From: Pelagibacteraceae bacterium AG-447-N18
GTDB taxonomy: Bacteria > Pseudomonadota > Alphaproteobacteria > Pelagibacterales > Pelagibacteraceae
Assembly (NCBI GenBank): GCA_003212275.1
Contig: QCQE01000001.1
Location: forward strand, 124,001-188,000
DNA: 64,000 nt
Direction: 5' to 3'
A model generated the notes under the pieces. It did not search any database. It saw nothing but the letters and a program-made list of their open reading frames with translations, and had not been told where the DNA came from. The position numbers were made by a program, and so were the translations under genes. Of the stretch, positions 54,648 to 64,000 are shown piece by piece. Numbering within the stretch: the stretch's first letter is position 1; every line of letters begins with the position of its first letter.

Positions 54648-54676
54648 TATGTGGGAACGATTTTAGTTTTTTCAAG
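54648..54676 (-). promoter_or_regulatory. RpoH (sigma32)-like promoter of hsp20
   Basis: CTTGAA (54676-54671), 14-bp spacer, TCCCACATA (54656-54648), near the CTTGAA-N13/14-CCCCATNTA consensus. Confidence 0.6.
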
Positions 54677-54685
54677 ATTGAGAAA

Positions 54686-56761
54686 TTAAATTTTTTTCGA
54701 AATTTTTAGTGCAAAAGCATAGTCTAAAGCTATTTCCTCTATAGCACCATCTCTACCTGATTTTCCACCATGACCTGCATCCATTTCTGTTTTTAAAAGT
54801 AATAAATTATTATCTGTTTTTAAGTCTCTTAGCTTGGCAGTAAATTTAGCAGGCTCATCAAACAATACTCTATTGTCACTTAAACTAGTTGTAATTAGCA
54901 TATGAGGGTAGTCCATTTTTTTTATATTATTATAAGGAGCATAAGAAAATATATAATCAAAGTGATCTTTATTATCTTTAGCATTACCAAACTCATCAAA
55001 TTCACCAATTGTTAATGGTAGAGAGTGATCAAGGTTAGTAGTTAAAGAGTCAACAAATGGAACCGCCATTATAATTCCTAAAAATAATTTTGGAGATTGG
55101 TTTACCACTGCTCCCATTAATAATCCACCTGCAGATCCACCCATACCAATAATGTTACCAGCAGAAGAGTATTTCTTTTCAATTAAATATTTGGCTGCAT
55201 AAATGTAATCCTCAAAAGTATTTTTTTTGTTTGTTAATTTTCCTTCTTTCCACCATTTCATACCTTTTTCCATTCCACCTCTTATATGAGCTGTAGCCCA
55301 GATGATATCTCTATTGATCAAACTTAAACGTGTCGACGAAAAACCAGGGCTCATTGAATTTCCGTATGAACCATAACCGTACAATAAGATATTTGCAGTT
55401 CCATCAATCTTAGTTTTCTTATGTCTTGTTATTGTTAAAGGAACCATTCTTCCATCATGAGATTTATATTCAATTCTCTCTACGATATAATCTTCTGAAT
55501 TATGGCCTGATGGAATTTCTTGTTCTTTAACTAATTTTTTAGATTTATCTGAAAGATTATATGAATAAACTCTTGATGGAGTTTTTGGCGATGAATATCC
55601 AAGATAAATTTCGTCTGTGTTTCGATCTTTTTGTTTAAGAGAAATATTTGGTACGTATACTTTTTCATCTGAAAAAATTAATTCTTCCTCAAAATTTGTT
55701 GATATATTTCTAATGAATAACTTATCTAATGCATCAGAAGTTTCTGATCGAATTATCCAATTTTTTAAAAATACACAACCACCAATTAAAACTTCATTTT
55801 TTGAAGGTACAAAAGGTTTCCAATTTTGGTTCTCTAAGCTTGAAGAAATATCAATCTTAAAATCTTCAGCATCATTATTTGTATGATTGTAAAAATTATT
55901 AGCCCAAGAATTTATAGAGTATAAAATTCCTCTTTGTCTTTTAATAATTAATTTTGGTTTTGGAGTTATTTCTTCAACGCCAAAGTAGTATTGCTCTGAC
56001 GTGTTGTGATCAGAAGTTGTTATTAGATAATATTTTTCATCAGAAGTTAGGCTTATTCCAACTGTAAAAGCTTTACTTTTTTCCTCAAATACCAAATAAT
56101 CCTCACTTAACTGGTCTCCAATTTTATGTCTATATATTTTTCGGGCACGATGATTTTCATCTAATTTTGAGTAAAAAATATATCTATCGTCTAGACTAAA
56201 AGTAATACTACCAGATGTGTCCGTAATTTCTTTTGTGACTAACTTATTTGTTGAAATATCTCTTATGAAGATTTTGTAATATTCCGACCCTTTGGTGTCT
56301 AGAGAATATGCAAGTAATTTATCGTTATGGCTTACTTCTAAATCTCCCACTCCAAAATATTCAACGCCTAATTTTTCTTTTTCTTTATCTCCGTTCCAGA
56401 TTTCTTCAACATTATCACAATTAATTTTTTTACGGAGTTTGATAGAATAATTTCCTTCTGTTGTGGTTTTTGTCCAATAATCATAAGTGTGATCTCTAAA
56501 AGGAAGAGACTCATCATCTAATTTTATTCTTCCCTTTATTTCATCAAAGAGTTTTTTTTGTAAGTCTTCAGTATCTTTAAGATGATAGTCAGTATGATTG
56601 TTTTCTTCAATTAAGTATTTTTTTACTTCTGGATTTAATTTATTTTTGTCTTTTAAGACTTCAAGAATATCTTTTTGATGTATCCAGCTGTAATTATCTT
56701 CCCAACTCGTGTTGTGACAAGATTTTATTTCCAGTTTTTTTCTAAGTTGTGGTACTTTCAT
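54686..56761 (-). CDS. ptrB: Oligopeptidase B (S9A prolyl oligopeptidase family)
   Basis: YGYGSYGNSMSPGFS; RGGMEKGMKWWKEGKL; GMGGSAGGLLMGAVVN catalytic Ser. Confidence 0.92.
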   Translation of the reverse strand: MKVPQLRKKLEIKSCHNTSWEDNYSWIHQKDILEVLKDKNKLNPEVKKYLIEENNHTDYHLKDTEDLQKKLFDEIKGRIKLDDESLPFRDHTYDYWTKTTTEGNYSIKLRKKINCDNVEEIWNGDKEKEKLGVEYFGVGDLEVSHNDKLLAYSLDTKGSEYYKIFIRDISTNKLVTKEITDTSGSITFSLDDRYIFYSKLDENHRARKIYRHKIGDQLSEDYLVFEEKSKAFTVGISLTSDEKYYLITTSDHNTSEQYYFGVEEITPKPKLIIKRQRGILYSINSWANNFYNHTNNDAEDFKIDISSSLENQNWKPFVPSKNEVLIGGCVFLKNWIIRSETSDALDKLFIRNISTNFEEELIFSDEKVYVPNISLKQKDRNTDEIYLGYSSPKTPSRVYSYNLSDKSKKLVKEQEIPSGHNSEDYIVERIEYKSHDGRMVPLTITRHKKTKIDGTANILLYGYGSYGNSMSPGFSSTRLSLINRDIIWATAHIRGGMEKGMKWWKEGKLTNKKNTFEDYIYAAKYLIEKKYSSAGNIIGMGGSAGGLLMGAVVNQSPKLFLGIIMAVPFVDSLTTNLDHSLPLTIGEFDEFGNAKDNKDHFDYIFSYAPYNNIKKMDYPHMLITTSLSDNRVLFDEPAKFTAKLRDLKTDNNLLLLKTEMDAGHGGKSGRDGAIEEIALDYAFALKISKKI

Positions 56762-56777
56762 AAAAAAGAAGAACTAT

Positions 56778-57281
56778 ATGAATATCATAATTTATACATT
56801 AGTCATTTTGACTATTTTATACTTTTTATTGAAATTTATAACTAAGATTTCCTCAAAAAAAATATCAAAAGGTTTAAGGATTTTATTAATACTTGGATTC
56901 ATTGTATTAGCAATTTTATTTGCCATCGGTGGGCGTTTTTTATTAACGTTGCCTTTTACATTAGCAAGTCTTGCATTACTAAAATTAAAAGGTCTATCTA
57001 TTTTTCAATTAATATCGCTTTATAGATTAATTCAAACATTGAGAAGATCAGGAAGATTTTCTTTTAATCAATCGAACCCAAATAATTCATCTTCAATTTC
57101 AGTAACTGAAGCATATAAAATATTAAATTTAGATGTGAATAAAAAAATTACAAAAGAAGATGTAAATAAAGCTTATGTTAAAATACAAAAAAAAATCCAT
57201 CCGGATATTTCACCGGAGACAGCTAGATTGTCCTCAATAGTGAATGAAGCAAAAGATATAGTTTTGAACGATATTTCTTAA
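56778..57281 (+). CDS. Membrane-anchored J-domain-like protein
   Basis: N-terminal TM segments; C-terminal EAYKILNLD...VNKAYVKIQKKIHPDISPETARLSSIVNEAKDIVL with HPD. Confidence 0.7.
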   Translation: MNIIIYTLVILTILYFLLKFITKISSKKISKGLRILLILGFIVLAILFAIGGRFLLTLPFTLASLALLKLKGLSIFQLISLYRLIQTLRRSGRFSFNQSNPNNSSSISVTEAYKILNLDVNKKITKEDVNKAYVKIQKKIHPDISPETARLSSIVNEAKDIVLNDIS

Positions 57282-58240
57282 TTTAGAATCTCTAAAGCTT
57301 TATCAAATATTTTCTGCGGATTTATTCTATCTTTTCCAGAGGTATGATGCCTAACAGTCTCCTCACCATCTGGAATAACCGGGAACATTTTAGAGTTATA
57401 ATTTCCATAAATAATTGGCGTATCAACCATCAAAGTAATAGTTTTAGTCCCCAATGCCGCAGATAAGTGACTAAAACTTGAGTCATTACAAATAGACAGA
57501 TTACAGTTCTTTATGATCGGCAAAATTTCTTTAATTGATAAATCATCTAAAGGTAAACATGTGTCTTTAAATTTAGACTGAAGTATTTCATTAAGAATAA
57601 TTTGCTCATCACTATTTTTACCAGTGGCAAGATAAAACTTACATTTTTTAATTTTTGAAATTTTTTCCATAAAATCAATGAATATTTTCGAGGGAACTCT
57701 TTTCGTAGGACCTGAGCCACCAATTCCTAAGAGTATATTAATTTTATTTCTATCAATGTTAAATTTTTTAACTGATTGTGAAATAGTTTCATCATCAATA
57801 TGTATTTCAGGATCATTAATTTCTTTAATATTTAATTTATCTTCTAAAAATTTTTTTGGCGTATTAATAATGTGCTGGTCGGTTTTACTAAATAATGGAT
57901 ACTGATAAATTTCGGCTATTCCAGATAATTTTGCTATTATATAAAATCTAAGAGAAGAATTAAAAATGAAAATTTTATCAAAATTTTGTTTTTTTAATTC
58001 CTTCATTAAATTTAAAGTTCCAAAAAAACCACCATGTTTATTACTTAATTTTTTATCTCTTTCTAAGATAAGAATTTTATTAATGTAATTAGTTTGATGT
58101 AAGAACTCTGCCGCTTTAGAATTTTCTCTTACCAGGAGACTTACTGGTGAATTGTATTTTTTTGATATTGCTTTAATAAAGGGTAAAAAGATTACTGTAT
58201 CGCCAATACCCATTCTATTTTGGACAGCTAGTATTTTCAT
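57278..58240 (-). CDS. Glycosyltransferase family 9 (heptosyltransferase-like)
   Basis: MKILAVQNRMGIGDTVIFLPFIKAI; GIGGSGPTKRVP; CNDSSFSHLSAALGTKTI. Confidence 0.85.
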   Translation of the reverse strand: MKILAVQNRMGIGDTVIFLPFIKAISKKYNSPVSLLVRENSKAAEFLHQTNYINKILILERDKKLSNKHGGFFGTLNLMKELKKQNFDKIFIFNSSLRFYIIAKLSGIAEIYQYPLFSKTDQHIINTPKKFLEDKLNIKEINDPEIHIDDETISQSVKKFNIDRNKINILLGIGGSGPTKRVPSKIFIDFMEKISKIKKCKFYLATGKNSDEQIILNEILQSKFKDTCLPLDDLSIKEILPIIKNCNLSICNDSSFSHLSAALGTKTITLMVDTPIIYGNYNSKMFPVIPDGEETVRHHTSGKDRINPQKIFDKALEILN

Positions 58241-58290
58241 ATTCGATTTATAAACTTTACTAATATTTATATTTTATATAAATTTTTATT

Positions 58291-59175
58291 ATGACAAAAA
58301 TAAGTGGGATATATGCAGCTTCGATGTCAGTTCTGAACTCTGATTTGAGCTTAAATATTGAAAAAACTATATCACATGCAGAAAATTTAATTGACCAAGG
58401 TTGTCATGGCACTGCAATATTTGGAAGCACTGGCCAAGCGCAATTAATTCCTATCGTTGAAAAGATTAAATTACTAAATCACCTTTCAGAAAGTAAATAC
58501 AAAGAAAAACATTTAATCGGAACAGGATTAAATTCTTTAAATGAAACAATTAATTTAATGAAAATTTCAGTTTCTCTAAACTTTAAAAAATTTTTAATCA
58601 TGCCACCAGCTTATTATAAATATCAAGACAAGGATGTAATAAACTTTTACACAAAAATCATTGATGCAGTACCAGAGTCTAAAATTATACTTTATAATTT
58701 TGAAAAATTGTGTGGATATAAGTTTAGTATTGAATGTGTGGAAAAATTGGTTCACAAATTTCCTGATCAAATTGTAGGTGTGAAGGATAGTTCTTACAAT
58801 TTATTTGAAAAGCTAAAGTTGGAAAATTTTTCTGTTATGCCAGGTTCAGAGTCAAAATTACTTAAAGGATTAGAAAGTGGTTGTTCAGGAATTATTACTG
58901 CAACTTGCAATGCTACATCTCAATTAGCTCGAAAAGTTTACGATGATTTTAAAGAAAAGAAAGATCATTCTTTAAACCAAAAATTAGTTAATGTCAGACA
59001 TACTTTTGAAAAATATAATTTAATTTCAGCTCTTCATACTTTGTTTTCAAAAGAGAACAAAATTTATGGAAATCTATTACCACCTTTAAGTTTACTTAGC
59101 GAAGTTGATGAGAGAAATCTTTTGCAGAGTTTAAAAGATTTAAATTTTGAAACAAAATCACAATTGGCAGCTTGA
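58291..59175 (+). CDS. Dihydrodipicolinate synthase / N-acetylneuraminate lyase superfamily protein
   Basis: FGSTGQAQ (GTTGE-like); IVGVKDSS Schiff-base Lys; MPGSESKLLKGLESGCSGIITATCN. Confidence 0.85.
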   Translation: MTKISGIYAASMSVLNSDLSLNIEKTISHAENLIDQGCHGTAIFGSTGQAQLIPIVEKIKLLNHLSESKYKEKHLIGTGLNSLNETINLMKISVSLNFKKFLIMPPAYYKYQDKDVINFYTKIIDAVPESKIILYNFEKLCGYKFSIECVEKLVHKFPDQIVGVKDSSYNLFEKLKLENFSVMPGSESKLLKGLESGCSGIITATCNATSQLARKVYDDFKEKKDHSLNQKLVNVRHTFEKYNLISALHTLFSKENKIYGNLLPPLSLLSEVDERNLLQSLKDLNFETKSQLAA

Positions 59176-59176
59176 G

Positions 59177-60364
59177 ATGTATTTAGCAAGATTTCTTAAT
59201 AAAGTATTTAAAAAAGGAGGGTTTATCCTGAACGACGCTGACTCCAAGGATTATATTATTGGTCAGCCAACTGACGATCCCATTAAATTAAAAATTCTAA
59301 ATAAGAAACTTCATTATAAATTACTATTCCATCCAGATCTTTACTTTGGGGAGGCATATACAAATGGAGATATTGTTATCGAAAATGGATCTCTTACAGA
59401 TTTTTTAGATCTAGCATTGATGAACATTGGAAGAAACGAGTTAAACATTTTTAGTTATCTTTTAAATAAACTAAGGGGGTCTTACCGATATCTTACCAAT
59501 TTTAACTTTATCAAAAAATCTAAAATGAATGTTTCACATCATTATGATATCAAAGATGATCTCTATGATTTGTTTTTAGATCCTAAAAGACAATATTCAT
59601 GTGCTTATTTTAAAAATGAAAATGATAGTCTTGAAACTGCACAGAATAATAAGATTCAACATATAATTAAAAAATTAAATATTAAACCTGACCAAAAAGT
59701 TTTAGACATAGGATGTGGTTGGGGATCATTAGCAATTGATATTGCTAAAAATGCTAAATGTGAAGTTACAGGAATAACCCTATCAGAAAATCAACTAAAC
59801 TATTGTAATCAAAAAGCAAAAGAAATGAATTTACAGAACCAAGTAAAATTTAAACTGATGGATTATAGAGAACTGGATGAGAAATTTGATAGAATAGTGA
59901 GTGTTGGCATGTTCGAACACGTTGGAAGGAAATTTTATAAAAAGTTTTTTAAACAAATTGAAAAATTGTTGAAAGATGATGGTGTTTCGTTAATTCACAC
60001 TATTGGGTCTGTTAACCCACCAAGAGATCCTCATCCTTGGATTACAAAATATATTTTTCCTGGTGGTTATACCCCAAGCTTAAGTGAAGTGACGAATCCT
60101 ATTGAAAAAGCTGGCTTAATTGTAACCGACATTGAAGTTTTAAGACTTCATTATGCTCATACTTTAAGACACTGGAAAGAAAACTGTTTAAAAAATAAAG
60201 ATAAAATAATCCAAATGTTCGATGAAAAATTTTTTAGAATGTGGGAGTTTTATCTCGCTGGTTGTGAAATGGCATTTAAGTGGGGTGATCAAGTTGTTTA
60301 TCAATTTCAACTCACTAAAAATTATAGATCAACCCCTGTGACTAGAGACTATATTTATCAATAA
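59177..60364 (+). CDS. cfa: Cyclopropane-fatty-acyl-phospholipid synthase family methyltransferase
   Basis: VSHHYDIKDDLYDLFLDPKRQYSCAYF; VLDIGCGWGSLAIDIAK; MFEHVG; PGGYTPS; start at internal ATG. Confidence 0.92.
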   Translation: MYLARFLNKVFKKGGFILNDADSKDYIIGQPTDDPIKLKILNKKLHYKLLFHPDLYFGEAYTNGDIVIENGSLTDFLDLALMNIGRNELNIFSYLLNKLRGSYRYLTNFNFIKKSKMNVSHHYDIKDDLYDLFLDPKRQYSCAYFKNENDSLETAQNNKIQHIIKKLNIKPDQKVLDIGCGWGSLAIDIAKNAKCEVTGITLSENQLNYCNQKAKEMNLQNQVKFKLMDYRELDEKFDRIVSVGMFEHVGRKFYKKFFKQIEKLLKDDGVSLIHTIGSVNPPRDPHPWITKYIFPGGYTPSLSEVTNPIEKAGLIVTDIEVLRLHYAHTLRHWKENCLKNKDKIIQMFDEKFFRMWEFYLAGCEMAFKWGDQVVYQFQLTKNYRSTPVTRDYIYQ

Positions 60365-60393
60365 ATTATTGATAGAATCATTTCTTCTCAGAA

Positions 60394-61590
60394 ATGAAAA
60401 AAAAACAAAAAAAATCAAAAAAAAAAAGAAAAGTATTAAAAAAAGCCAAATCTTATAAGTTTCGAGGAAAAAGTAAAAAAACTAAAAGGGTTGTTAAAAG
60501 ATTCAAAAAAAAAAGAATTATCAAAAAAACGAAAAATAAGGTTAAAAAATTAAAAAAAACTAATTATTTAAAACAAATTAAAAAAACCCAAAACGAAAGT
60601 ATAGTTTTAAAATTAGTTAAATTACAGCTATCCCTGAAACCTCAATTCAATTTTAAATTTAATTTTAGTTTAGAAAAACATATTCAAGGTTTTTTTGATA
60701 AAATTTCAGAGACAATTTCAAGTTATAAAGTTTTAAAACGTGATGAAAGAAGAAGAATTAAGATAGAAAAAATTGAAAGAGAGAGGGCAGAAAAAATTAA
60801 GTTGGCTAAACAAAAAGAGGAAGAACAAGCTCTCAGGGTTAAACTAAAAGAACAAACACTTAAAGAAGAAGCTAGATTAGAAAAACAACGAGTAAAAGAT
60901 ATAAAATTATTCCTAAGAAAAGAGCAAGCACTTTTGAGAATTGAGCAAGCTGAAAAACAAAAACAGTTTTTAAAACAATTAAGACTAGATAAACAAATTG
61001 AAAAATTCAGAATTAGAGAAGTCAAGGAACTAGAAAAACTTGAGAAAATTTCTTTAAAAGAAAAAAGAGAAGACTATGCAGGTTTACAAGAAAGAATTGA
61101 TAAACTTAAGGAAAAATATCGATTACTTCGAGATCAAAAAATTAAAGAAAGGGTTGAAGCATTAGGGGTTAAACTTCAAGGTGATGAAGATAGAGAAACC
61201 TTATTAGAAAAAGAAAAAGAATATACTTTAGCAAGACAAAAAATTGAATTTGCATTAGAAAGTTTTTACAGAAGTGCAAGTAGCCTAGTATTTCAGTTAA
61301 ATAAAAGACATATCACCCGCGACATGTCTATTTTTCGTTGTATAGACAGAAGATTTGAAACTGGTGAAGTTTTTATTAAATGGGATGAGTCACAAGATGA
61401 TGACTGGTTATTATTAATTTATATTAAAAATAATTCTCCAGATGAAGGAATTGTTATTGAAGATAAAACTAATCCTGAAAAAAATCTTTCTCATGAGTTT
61501 AGAAATGTAGATATTTTCAAAGCGTCAGATACAATGGTAGACTCTTTAACGCAACTCATTGCAAGGAAAAGAGCCAAAAATAACAATTAA
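60394..61590 (+). CDS. Extremely Lys-rich N-terminus, long coiled coil, unknown C-terminal domain
   Basis: About half of the first 69 residues are Lys/Arg; heptad-like charged middle; compact acidic C-terminus. Confidence 0.8.
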   Translation: MKKKQKKSKKKRKVLKKAKSYKFRGKSKKTKRVVKRFKKKRIIKKTKNKVKKLKKTNYLKQIKKTQNESIVLKLVKLQLSLKPQFNFKFNFSLEKHIQGFFDKISETISSYKVLKRDERRRIKIEKIERERAEKIKLAKQKEEEQALRVKLKEQTLKEEARLEKQRVKDIKLFLRKEQALLRIEQAEKQKQFLKQLRLDKQIEKFRIREVKELEKLEKISLKEKREDYAGLQERIDKLKEKYRLLRDQKIKERVEALGVKLQGDEDRETLLEKEKEYTLARQKIEFALESFYRSASSLVFQLNKRHITRDMSIFRCIDRRFETGEVFIKWDESQDDDWLLLIYIKNNSPDEGIVIEDKTNPEKNLSHEFRNVDIFKASDTMVDSLTQLIARKRAKNNN

Positions 61591-61620
61591 ACATTTATAT
61601 TAAATTAGGTATTATCTGTA

Positions 61621-61914
61621 ATGATTTTAGGATCTGCCTTTCTAATAATTTTATATTTAATTTTCAGATACATTATTGCGTGGATCACATATTTTAATAA
61701 TTTGGACCCAAGACTTGGTGATAGTACATGGCGGTTTACGTATGATTATCCAGTAGTTGGTGAGAGAGATATCTCTGATTTGGATGATAAGGACTTTGTT
61801 AGATTAAGAAGAAAAAAGAATAAAATTATTTTATTAATGTACTCAATAGTCTTAGTGATGTTTGTATCTTCTATGTCTCTATTAAGTAAATTTTTATTAT
61901 TTTTTACAAGTTAG
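61621..61914 (+). CDS. Small membrane protein of unknown function
   Basis: 97-aa ORF with two hydrophobic segments in a gap between CDSs. Confidence 0.6.
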   Translation: MILGSAFLIILYLIFRYIIAWITYFNNLDPRLGDSTWRFTYDYPVVGERDISDLDDKDFVRLRRKKNKIILLMYSIVLVMFVSSMSLLSKFLLFFTS

Positions 61915-62260
61915 ATTTTTTAAGTTGCTTTTTATTTTTTAAGTAAAGAAAAAAAGCTACTATTTCATATACAATTGAAAATATATTAAAGATGATTGGT
62001 AACTTAAAAAATTTATAAAGAAATTTATATTTTGGCATTTTTTTCCATAATAATAAAAAAGCTTCCGCACCTCCAATAACTTTTTCACCATCTTTGACAT
62101 GCAGTCTTCTCAAAAGTTGTTTACTATCTTTAGAGGTTTCTTGTTCTGCTAATTCATTATCTGTAATATCAACCCAATCAATTTCCTCTATTTGTTCCTT
62201 CTTATAGAGATCAATTTCTGCCTTACAAATTTTACAAGAATTATTAAAATAAACTTTCAT
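61904..62260 (-). CDS. DUF393 / DCC-type thiol-disulfide oxidoreductase family
   Basis: VYFNNSCKICKAEIDLYKKEQ; RRLHVKDGEKVIGGAEAFLLLWKKMP. Confidence 0.82.
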   Translation of the reverse strand: MKVYFNNSCKICKAEIDLYKKEQIEEIDWVDITDNELAEQETSKDSKQLLRRLHVKDGEKVIGGAEAFLLLWKKMPKYKFLYKFFKLPIIFNIFSIVYEIVAFFLYLKNKKQLKKSNL

Positions 62261-62345
62261 AATTAGATGTTTTATTACTAATTTGTCCCATATATGTACA
62301 TGCGTAAAATACTCTAGTTGAAAAATCTTTGAAACAATCTATTTA

Positions 62346-63768
62346 ATGTCTTCTATGAGTAATTTCTTTGAAAAATCTGACCTATCAAGAAGTGAGGCTG
62401 AAAATATTATTTCGGATACTCTTCAAAAATGTGATGATGGTGAGTTGTACTTAGAAAATTCTAAATCTGAGTCAATTTTACTAGATGATAATAAGATAAA
62501 AAATTCTAGTTATAATTCAGATTTAGGATTTGGGTTTAGAGCTATCTCTGATGAAGTAGTTGCTTATTCTCACTCTAATGAAATTTCAAAAAAACTCCTT
62601 AGAGCAATCTTCAGAAAATTTAAAATCGACACTTAAATCTGTCAAAGGTACCTATAATCATGAAATTCCTAAATCTAATAAGAAATATTATGAGAATATC
62701 AACCCTATTGAACAAAAATCTCTTAATGAAAAAATTAAAATACTTAATGAAGTAAATAATTATTTGCGTTCAAAAGATGACAACATTAAACAAGTTACTG
62801 CTAATTTTTTGGGAGAACAAAAATCGGTTGAAATAATTAGATCTGGTGGAGAAACTTTAACTGATGTTCGTCCTTTAATAAGATTCAATGTATCCGTTAT
62901 GCTTGAGAAAAATGGGAGAAAAGAGACGGGTGTGTATGGTGTTGGGGGAAGACAATCTTATGACTCTTATTTAAAAGATGATAACTGGAAAAGCGTTTGT
63001 GATGAGGCTTTGAGAATAGCTTCGGTAAATTTAGAAAGTAAACCTGCACCAGCCGGTGAAATGAAAGTTGTGCTAGGACCTGGTTGGCCGGCAATATTAA
63101 TTCATGAGGCTGTTGGTCATGGTTTAGAAGGGGATTTTAATAGAAAAAAAACCTCAGCTTTTCATAATTTAATGGGCCAAAAAGTTGCAAGTGAGGGAGT
63201 TACAATTGTTGATGATGGCACTATTGATAACAGAAGAGGTAGTCTTACGATTGATGATGAGGGAACCCCGACAGAAAAAACTGTTTTAATTGAGAATGGG
63301 ATTTTAAAAAATTTTATGCAAGATCGTCTAAACGCTCGTTTAATGAAAACCAAATCTACTGGAAGTGGAAGAAGAGAAAACTATAGACATATTGTTCTTC
63401 CAAGAATGAGAAATACGATGATGCTGAGTGGTAATCAGACTCAAGATGAGATGATTAAAGCTGTCGACAAAGGTATTTTTGCTGTGAGTTTTGGTGGCGG
63501 ACAGGTTGATATTACCTCTGGAAAATTTGTATTCAATTGTACTGAAGCTTATGAGATTGTTAATGGTAAAATTGGATCTCCAATTAAAGGCGCGACACTT
63601 ATTGGAGATGGTCCTTCAATTTTAAAAGAAGTTTCTATGGTTGGAAATGACATGATGATGGATCCTGGTATTGGAACATGTGGAAAAGCTGGCCAAGGTG
63701 TTCCCGTAGGTGTTGCTCAACCATCTATACTAATTAATAAGATGACTGTTGGTGGCACAAAACTTTAA
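62346..63768 (+). pseudogene. tldD: TldD metalloprotease, split by a one-base frameshift at an A7 run (62588-62594); may be an assembly error rather than a true pseudogene
   Basis: N-terminal frame reads ...GFGFRAISDEVVAYSHSNEISK; rest in another frame NSLEQSSENLKS...; HEAVGHGLEGD zinc site intact downstream. Confidence 0.8.
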
Positions 63769-64000
63769 ATGGTCAAAGATCAAGAATTTTTAGAAAAAAA
63801 AGCATCATATTGTTTAGGTTTAGCTAAGAAATTAGGCGCAACTGAGTCAAGCGTAGTAGTAATGAATTCTATTTCTGAAAATGTAAATTTTAGAAATAAA
63901 AAACTAGACGAGTCTAATAGATCAGATGATCTTGGAATAAGCATTACCACTTATATTGGAAAAAAAAAGTCATCAATATCTTCTTCTAATTTACTTGATG
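63769..64000 (+). CDS. pmbA: TldE/PmbA, 5' part (runs off window end)
   Basis: ATG immediately after the tldD stop; MVKDQEFLEKKASYCLGLAKKLGATESSVVVMNSISENVNFRNKKLDESNRSDDLGIS. Confidence 0.8.
   Translation, partial: MVKDQEFLEKKASYCLGLAKKLGATESSVVVMNSISENVNFRNKKLDESNRSDDLGISITTYIGKKKSSISSSNLLD

Overview
This 64 kb, very AT-rich, gene-dense window has very short intergenic gaps and looks like a streamlined alphaproteobacterial chromosome. Gene content and order point to a SAR11/Pelagibacter-type genome, but this is inferred from protein content and composition and no database was searched. It is ordinary core genome. It runs from the 3' end of sucA, sucB and lpdA through priA, the atpHAGDC cluster, rppH-ctpA-rsfS-nadD-proA-proB-obgE-rpmA-rplU (minus strand), gloB, metW-metX, hisC-tyrA, ampG, trkH, class I lysS, pyrD, rpmB, a three-gene polyamine-type cluster, regA, bioY, polA, chvI-chvG, ahcY, tsaE-amgK-murU-like genes, gpmA, an RND pump, sseA-msrA, a purine salvage pair, hsp20, ptrB and cfa, to tldD and the start of pmbA/tldE. 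I found no rRNA, tRNA, CRISPR array, prophage, transposon or defence island. The best non-coding signals are: (1) a SAM-II riboswitch in the metX leader, with a near-perfect sigma70-type promoter placed so the transcript would start at the aptamer; (2) an 11-nt arm downstream of that aptamer that could form a competing helix with it; (3) a RpoH-like promoter plus a ROSE-like hairpin over the Shine-Dalgarno of hsp20; (4) inverted repeats upstream of the purine permease and regA. Coding-level items worth checking are a one-base frameshift at an A7 run in tldD, a very Lys-rich coiled-coil protein, and the decarboxylase / deoxyhypusine-synthase-like / agmatinase operon. I do not see a clear, large, previously undescribed system.
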